Positions 58,824-64,000 of a DNA stretch of 64,000 nt are shown in pieces; the stretch's first letter is position 1; each line of letters starts with the position of its first letter. A model generated the notes under the pieces. That model searched no databases, had not been told where the DNA came from, and worked only from the letters and a program-made list of their open reading frames with translations. The DNA is taken from NCBI GenBank assembly GCA_037176725.1, contig JAZBRS010000023.1, positions 29,445,001 to 29,509,000 on the forward strand. Reading direction: 5' to 3'. Both the position numbers and the translations under genes were made by a program. This stretch comes from Posidonia oceanica. Taxonomy: Eukaryota > Streptophyta > Magnoliopsida > Alismatales > Posidoniaceae.

Positions 58824-58883
<60 letters not shown>
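58824..58883. repeat. (TA)30 microsatellite
   Basis: Sixty bases of uninterrupted TA dinucleotides. Confidence 0.97.
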
Positions 58884-58884
<1 letters not shown>

Positions 58885-58885
<1 letters not shown>

Positions 58886-60860
58886 TAAATTATCTGGTAG
58901 GGTCCGATTCTAATTAGCATAAGTAGGGTCCTAAATCTAAGCCATTTATTTTGCATCTTACGGTTGCGCATAATTATTATTTTCTGATATTTTTTATGTA
59001 ACCTTTTATTAGTTAGCATATTTCTCTCTCCTAATTGGCGGTTTTGATTTAAAATTTGATTTTATTGCCATTAGTTAGAAGAGATAATATTGGGGATATT
59101 TATGGACGTGGGATTGATTGGTGGTTTTCTCTCTCCAATTTAAACAATAATGCAATAAAACACTAAAACAATCAGACAAAAATAACTGCCACGTTTTTTT
59201 CCTGTTTTTCGTATACATGGTTTTTATTTTGCAAAACGAGTTTGTGATTTTCTTTTTCTTTTCTGATCTATTCCTTGTGGGATGGAGGACGTTTCTTAAG
59301 AAAAGAAGAAACCATGTTCGTGTTCCTGATCATTTTTCTTGTTGTTTTTTATTAAGAAAGAAAAGAAGAAGTCATTCTAAAGGTACGTTTCGTTTTGGTC
59401 TTCATCTTGTTTCAATTATCTTATTTTTGTTAAAGATTGAATGCTTGAATTATTTAATACGATTTTTTCTATTATCTTCATCACTTCTTTGCAAATTTTT
59501 ATTTCACATGTATATTTTTTCTTCATCATTTTTTTTATTTTTTGGATTGTTGATATATTTATCGAAGGTGGAAATGTTTTTTGTAGGTAGTTTGAATGAT
59601 TTGTATTGATGTTGGTTTTAGGTTGATGTTCGAAAATCAATGATTTCAGTAATTCTACATTATGCAATTAGAATATATACTATAATTTTAGTAATTACAG
59701 ATTTTTTTCACTTAATAATATAAAATGTCAGTAGTGAAGTATTCTTTTGAAGTAGTTTTAGTAAATACTGTAGGAGGAAGTGTTCTGAAGGTTTGTTTTC
59801 TTTTGAAGATACATTTATCAAAATTTTAAGAATTAAAATTTTATTGTTTATAGATTGATGTTAGTTTTATGAGGATCGAAAATATTTTTCCAATGTGTTT
59901 TTTGTTTGAAGTTTAAGTATTAAATGCAATTTGTAATCTACTCAAAAGTATAGCTCTTCATTCTGTACATAGTTTAAATTCAGTATATACAGAATTTTTT
60001 ATGATATTATGACATATCAGTGATTGAGTATGAATTGTATTTGTTTCAGTAAATACTGAAAATAAATTCATATGTGGTTTTTATTGAAAATAATAATATC
60101 CATCCTTTCTTACTTCTAGGTGGAATGAGTGAAGAATTTTTTTAAGAAAAACAAGAATCCATTATCTTATGAAAATTGAAAGATCATCTTTGTTGCTGAT
60201 TGCTCTCAACAGGATCTAGATAGTAATGATCACAGAATATTCGTAATGAAAGCATGTGAAAATTATGCATACGGGCAAGAGTTTGACTTCACACAAAATG
60301 ACGTGCCACGCTTAAAATTAGAAATTGGAATGCATTCACTGAAGGCAACAAGAATTACTGAAGTTGATTTGTGAATGAATTGTATTTTTCTTTTTAAAAC
60401 TTTGTTAAATTAGAACTTATCATTTGAAGTAGTTGCTTGTGTAACTTATGACATGCTAAATTTTTTAGTTAAAGACCTGATTTTGTTACTTACAGTGGAT
60501 TAGAGTGTATTAACTAACATTTTATTCAATAAACATGACATGAATTAAAATTAGTATTACGATATGATATCTTTGTTTTTCAGTAAATACTGAAATTGAT
60601 ATACATACTACTCATATTCAGTAAACTAATATTTTTTGAGACCCTTGGATTTGTATCCTGTAGTTTTTAAATAATGTATTTATTTAATATCTTTTAAAGT
60701 AGATTGAGCATCAAATTAGGTAGTTATTTGTTTCCAAATATCTAAGATTCCCTCCTTAATTACGTGGGGCAATAACTATTTGCATCCTAAATTGAAGGAA
60801 TGTCATACAAACTCTATTATTGTTGTCTTTCCTATTATATGGGATTTTTAAAATCACACA
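58885..60860 (+). mobile_element. DNA-transposon remnant carrying a Ulp1 fragment (possible Kaonashi-type MULE)
   Basis: The left part reads GTAGGGTCCGATTCTAATTAG and CTAAATCTAAGCCATTTATTTTGCATCTTACGGTTG, in the style of some Mutator-like termini. A Ulp1 protease C-terminus lies at 60180-60374. Mutator-like elements carrying Ulp1-type genes are known as Kaonashi MULEs. I did not find the opposite end or a target duplication. The remaining sequence is AT-rich with recurring CAGTAAATACTGAA words (59760, 60050, 60585). Confidence 0.4.
60180..60374 (+). pseudogene. C48/Ulp1 protease C-terminal fragment
   Basis: The 65-codon open stretch contains ADCSQQDLDSNDHRIFVMK, then FDFTQNDVPRLKLEIG, which fits the family pattern of Gln, then D-C-G, followed by FVLK and a DFTQxDMPxxR segment. 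The catalytic Cys of DCG is replaced (DHR), so this copy cannot be a protease. It would have cleaved SUMO-like conjugates in an intact relative. The upstream His and Asp domains are absent. Confidence 0.7.
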
Positions 60861-61171
60861 ATCTATTAATTGGTCATTGGGGAATTGATTCAAATTCAAG
60901 TTATTGTCAATAACGATTTTACTTTCCAAATTTGTTTTGATATTGAGTTTTTCAAAAATTCAAATTTCAAATCCACCACCAAGTATACAAAATGTTATAT
61001 CAGTTTTTTCCTCCAAGTATATGAGGAGACCAAAATAGAGAATATACAACACGGACAAGACAAAATAAGTAAGAAACATAACATAGTTTATACATCCCAA
61101 AAAAGAACCAAGCTTCCAACAAATTAAATTGTCGGGTCTACTGATCCAGAGATTGCAGCAGCAGTAGACGG
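60375..61171. other. Unassigned AT-rich sequence
   Basis: Short open frames at 60870-61200 lack recognisable motifs. No gene supported. Confidence 0.4.
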
Positions 61172-61383
61172 TGTAGATACCCCGTTTTGGCACTCCCTTC
61201 ATGTTAGTGTAGTCTCTTGCATTAGGTCGCTCTTAGAAGCCCTCTGCCCAATCCAGAATATCTCACTTGAGTCAAATGTTTTCTCACAAGTCCATAATGT
61301 TATCCTTATCTAAGCCCCAAGTGTCAGCAACCTATGTGTTCTTCATGTCCTGACCAAATTTGGAAGTTGAACTGACTGAGGGT

Positions 61384-61467
61384 GTTGTCCGCTGGCTTCT
61401 CAGCATACAACATTGGCCGTTGGTTCTCCAGCGGCTAACATTGGCTGCTGGTTTTCCAGCGTCCAAC
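61384..61467. repeat. Three contiguous 28-bp hairpins
   Basis: 61384-61411, 61412-61439 and 61440-61467 are each 12-4-12 imperfect hairpins. Their middle is GCTGG/CCAGC-like; the outer arms are GTTGTCC, ATTGGCC and ATTGGCT with partly matching partners. Confidence 0.82.
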
Positions 61468-61639
61468 GTGGCAACCCAGTCAGCCCAAAGCTTTTCTTAT
61501 TTGACCTAATCCAAAAATCGTTTTTTGCCTTCTTTGGAACCTGTTGATCGGTCAAAGCCATCAAAGTCAAGTTTAAACACACTTAATGACTCATTAATTA
61601 GGGAATCTTCTCTGATCTGGCAGTTATGCCTCGGAGATC

Positions 61640-61695
61640 GTTATACGCGGGGACTCTCGCTTATAACGTTATACGCTGGTTTTCCAGCGTATAAC
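61640..61695. repeat. Two contiguous 28-bp hairpins, the second perfect
   Basis: 61668-61695 has perfect 12-bp arms GTTATACGCTGG / CCAGCGTATAAC with a TTTT loop. 61640-61667 pairs at 10 of 12 positions. They abut without spacer. Confidence 0.92.
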
Positions 61696-61759
61696 ACTTC
61701 TGAAATAGGAAATTCTGCTGACTTGGCATTTGTGTCCTTTTTTGTTCCTCCCCTACTTC

Positions 61760-61767
61760 TATAAAAG
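61760..61767 (+). promoter_or_regulatory. TATA box of the partial LTR
   Basis: TATAAAAG lies in a C-rich context, about 65 bases downstream of the perfect hairpin. The purine-rich region after 61790 fits the transcript start. Confidence 0.65.
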
Positions 61768-61966
61768 CAGGGGTACCCCCACAGGATTGAGGGCCGGATT
61801 TTTGGAATTCACATGCTCTCTTGAGATTAAAAATCTTAGAGAAGTGAGGTCCTTGAGAATTGAAAGAGAGAAGAGAGATTTTGAAAGGAGGAGAGTATTC
61901 GAAAAGCTTGAGTGGTCCTTTGTCGTTGTTGGCTTCATGTCAACACAGTTTGTACCTTGTGCATAG

Positions 61967-64000
61967 TGTTGACACCCCATTTTGACAGGCTGAATCAACG
62001 GATCTATCGGGCGGCTAGGAAAAAATCCAAAACCACACCCAAAACTTCGACCTAAAACCATCCAAAACTTTAGCCTAAAACCATCCAAAACTTCAACCTA
62101 AAACCACACCCAAATCTAGACCCAAACCCACACCTTTCTCTCCTGCTTTCCCCTCAAAACAAGCCCAAACTCAACCTAGGATTACCCCCTTTCCCGAACC
62201 CGAAAACCCACCAAAATCCATAGGAAAACTCACCCCTGATGACTTAGCTAACCCGCCAAAAAGCCTGCAAAATCTCAAACCAGACCCCCCCAAAAATCCT
62301 AGGAAACTTAGGCAAAAATACCCTTTTTCTACACCCCAAAACCCCTCCAAAACTTCCTCAAAACTGAACCAAAACCCCGGGAGCAGAACTAGAAACCCTA
62401 GACCCCTCACCCGCCAAATTTCACCCCTTTCCGAGACTCCTAAGACCCCCTTTTGCTGGAATTATCGTTTTCTCTCTCCGGGATTATCGTTTTCTCTCTC
62501 CTCTCTCTCTCCTGATTATCGCCCCTCTTTTCACCCCCTTCTTGAACTTTTTCTGGCTTGGCTGTGGGCCCCCTGCGTACTCCTATCCCTTCTCTATCTT
62601 ATTCCCATTTTTATTTTATTTTTAACATTTTCCCTGAATTTTAAAAATCTTTTCCCTCAAACCTATCTCTTTCCCCTTTTATTCTCCTTTTTTCCTTTTC
62701 TTCTTCTTTTTCTTTTTCTTTCCCTTCTTCTTTCTTTTGCAAAAATCCATGAAAATCCTTAAAAATCTGTAAAACCCCAAAACATAAAAGAGACAAATCA
62801 GAATTCCAAGAAAAGCAACTAAAAAAAATTAAACAAGTAATTAAAAACTCAAACTTAACTAAGTCAAGCTAAAAAGAAAACCAAGCATGCAAACTAAAAA
62901 ATGCAAAACAAACTAAAAGAAAATACTGTAAAATCAAAGAAAAAACCAAAATAAAATCAAAGCCAACCTAAAGTAAAAACCCTATCAAAAGAATTAAAAA
63001 AAACAAACCTTAAAAAAGAAGAAAACAATTAAAAACATTAAGACAAGTAATTAACTAAAAAACACATAACAAATCTGAAAGAAGCCATCAAAACTTGAAA
63101 CAATTTAAAAAAAAACATTCAATTAAAAAAAAACTCAACAAAAGAAATTTAACTAAAAAAACATTAAAAGAATTTAACAAACAAAATCACAAGATAATTT
63201 TTTAAAAAAAAAGAGAAAAACTTGAGAAAAGATCCCAAAAACTAAAAGACTAAAACTCCCCCTAGTTAATTAAGAAACAATCCACTAAAAAGGGCCTAAT
63301 TAAAAATTCCAACTTAACAAGAAAATTTGACTAAAAAAAAAAAACAAAAAAACAATTAAAAAACTTAACAAATATTTAACAAAATAAAAAAAAACAATTT
63401 AAAGAAAACTCAAATCCTAAAATCTCAAACCAAAAAAGAAATTTAAACAATTAAAACAATCAAAAAGGAAAAAACTCAAAAGAAGAAAACCATTAACAAA
63501 TTCAAAGGATTAATTATGAACAAAAAAAGAAAATTAAAAACAGTTGCCTTGAAAGAAATCAAAAAAAGGAAAATCACAAATCAATTCTTTTTCTTTCCTT
63601 TTCTTTTTTTTCTTTCTTTCTTTCTTTTCTTCTTTCTTCTTCTCTTCTATTTCTTCTTCTTCCTTTATTTCCTTTCTCACCTCCTGTTGCAGCAGCCTTC
63701 TCACCACTACCGTCCTCCCTCCTTTTTTCAGCCACCACCCTACCCCCATTCGACAACACACCGTCGCCAGGTCTGCCACCCATGCACGCCTCTGCCCTCC
63801 TGCAAGCCTAGGCTAAGGTTCTGCCATGGGAACGAAAAGAGAACAGAAACCCAACAGAGGAAGAAAAAAGAAGACGAGACCGATGGAGAAACCAGAGGAA
63901 GCCATCCACCACTGCCCCCAGACCTCCCTCTCTCTGGTGTGCACTCCACCGGAAGAGAAAAAGCTAAGCAACCCGAGAATTCACCCCCAACAGACCGGCT
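61967..64000 (+). mobile_element. Start of a further Tat/Ogre-type LTR, running off the window
   Basis: It starts TGTTGACACCCCATTTTGACAGG, nearly identical to the start of the solo LTR at 11125 (minus strand). It continues with C/A-rich (AAAACCACACCCAAA), A-rich (62740-63540), polypyrimidine (63590-63680) and GC-richer segments in the same order as that solo LTR in its sense direction. The inserted site is the LTR beginning at 61172; the left duplication would be CATAG (61962-61966). ORFs inside are compositional. Confidence 0.8.

Larger units (their letters stand above)
61172..61966 (+). mobile_element. Partial gypsy-type LTR, interrupted on the right
   Basis: It starts TGTAGATACCCCGTTTTGGC, close to Tat-type LTR starts. 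It has hairpin repeats (61384-61695), a TATA box at 61760 and a purine-rich putative R region. It is cut at 61966 by another LTR start (61967); its end should lie beyond the window. Family placement rests on the first bases only. Confidence 0.6.

Noticed and set aside
58735..59019. Tyr/Ile-repeat open frame
   Set aside because: It is the translation of the (TA)30 microsatellite.

Overview
This window is flowering-plant nuclear DNA made almost entirely of nested transposable elements. No intact host gene, tRNA or rRNA gene was found. The element set (SIRE-type Ty1/copia with an env-like ORF, Tat/Ogre-type Ty3/gypsy with multi-kilobase LTRs and a tRNA-Arg primer site, L1-type LINE with an RNase H domain, hAT elements, a tRNA-derived SINE, a Ulp1-bearing DNA-transposon remnant) is typical of large angiosperm genomes. 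The species cannot be named from the sequence.

Layout. 1-14118: SIRE-like copia element (5' LTR mostly left of the window; gag, pol, env-like ORF, 3' LTR), interrupted at 5166-11125 by an antisense 6-kb solo LTR of a Tat/Ogre element. 14119-18505: 3' part of a LINE into which the SIRE element inserted. 18728-21743: 3-kb solo LTR (Tekay/Del-like) with a perfect 5-bp target duplication. 22864-36850: a degraded hAT element (minus strand) that took three insertions: a 1.36-kb hAT-like element (23070-24430), a 7.6-kb palindromic hAT (27100-34732) with two head-to-head transposase genes, and SINEs. It also holds a short tandem array and a fragment of a RING-finger gene with its intron. 37080-37340 plus 57982-58258: an old Ty3/gypsy pol split by a minus-strand Tork-type copia element (37341-57981), which is itself split by a 15.4-kb gag-only Tat/Ogre element (38327-53704; target duplication CCATA on both sides). 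58824-60860: (TA)30 and a remnant with a Ulp1 protease C-terminus. 61172-61966: part of another gypsy LTR, interrupted by the start of a further Tat/Ogre LTR (61967 to window end).

Most unusual signals. (1) The palindromic hAT has the architecture of a hairpin-RNA silencing locus. (2) The 5' LTR of the gag-only element carries seven back-to-back pairs of 28-29 bp hairpins at about 240-bp spacing. A different LTR at 61172 carries tandem 28-bp hairpins with a different stem sequence but the same pairing. (3) The internal region of the gag-only element carries an array of small hairpins whose stems show compensatory changes. (4) Its polypurine tract/3' LTR boundary lies in a perfect 26-bp inverted repeat. 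(5) Its two LTRs share the R-U5 end but not the middle, although the target duplication is perfect. (6) Premature stops are almost all TAG in the Tat gag, and Trp- or Gln-derived in the SIRE and LINE ORFs, as expected from cytosine-methylation decay. All identities and counts were made by eye.
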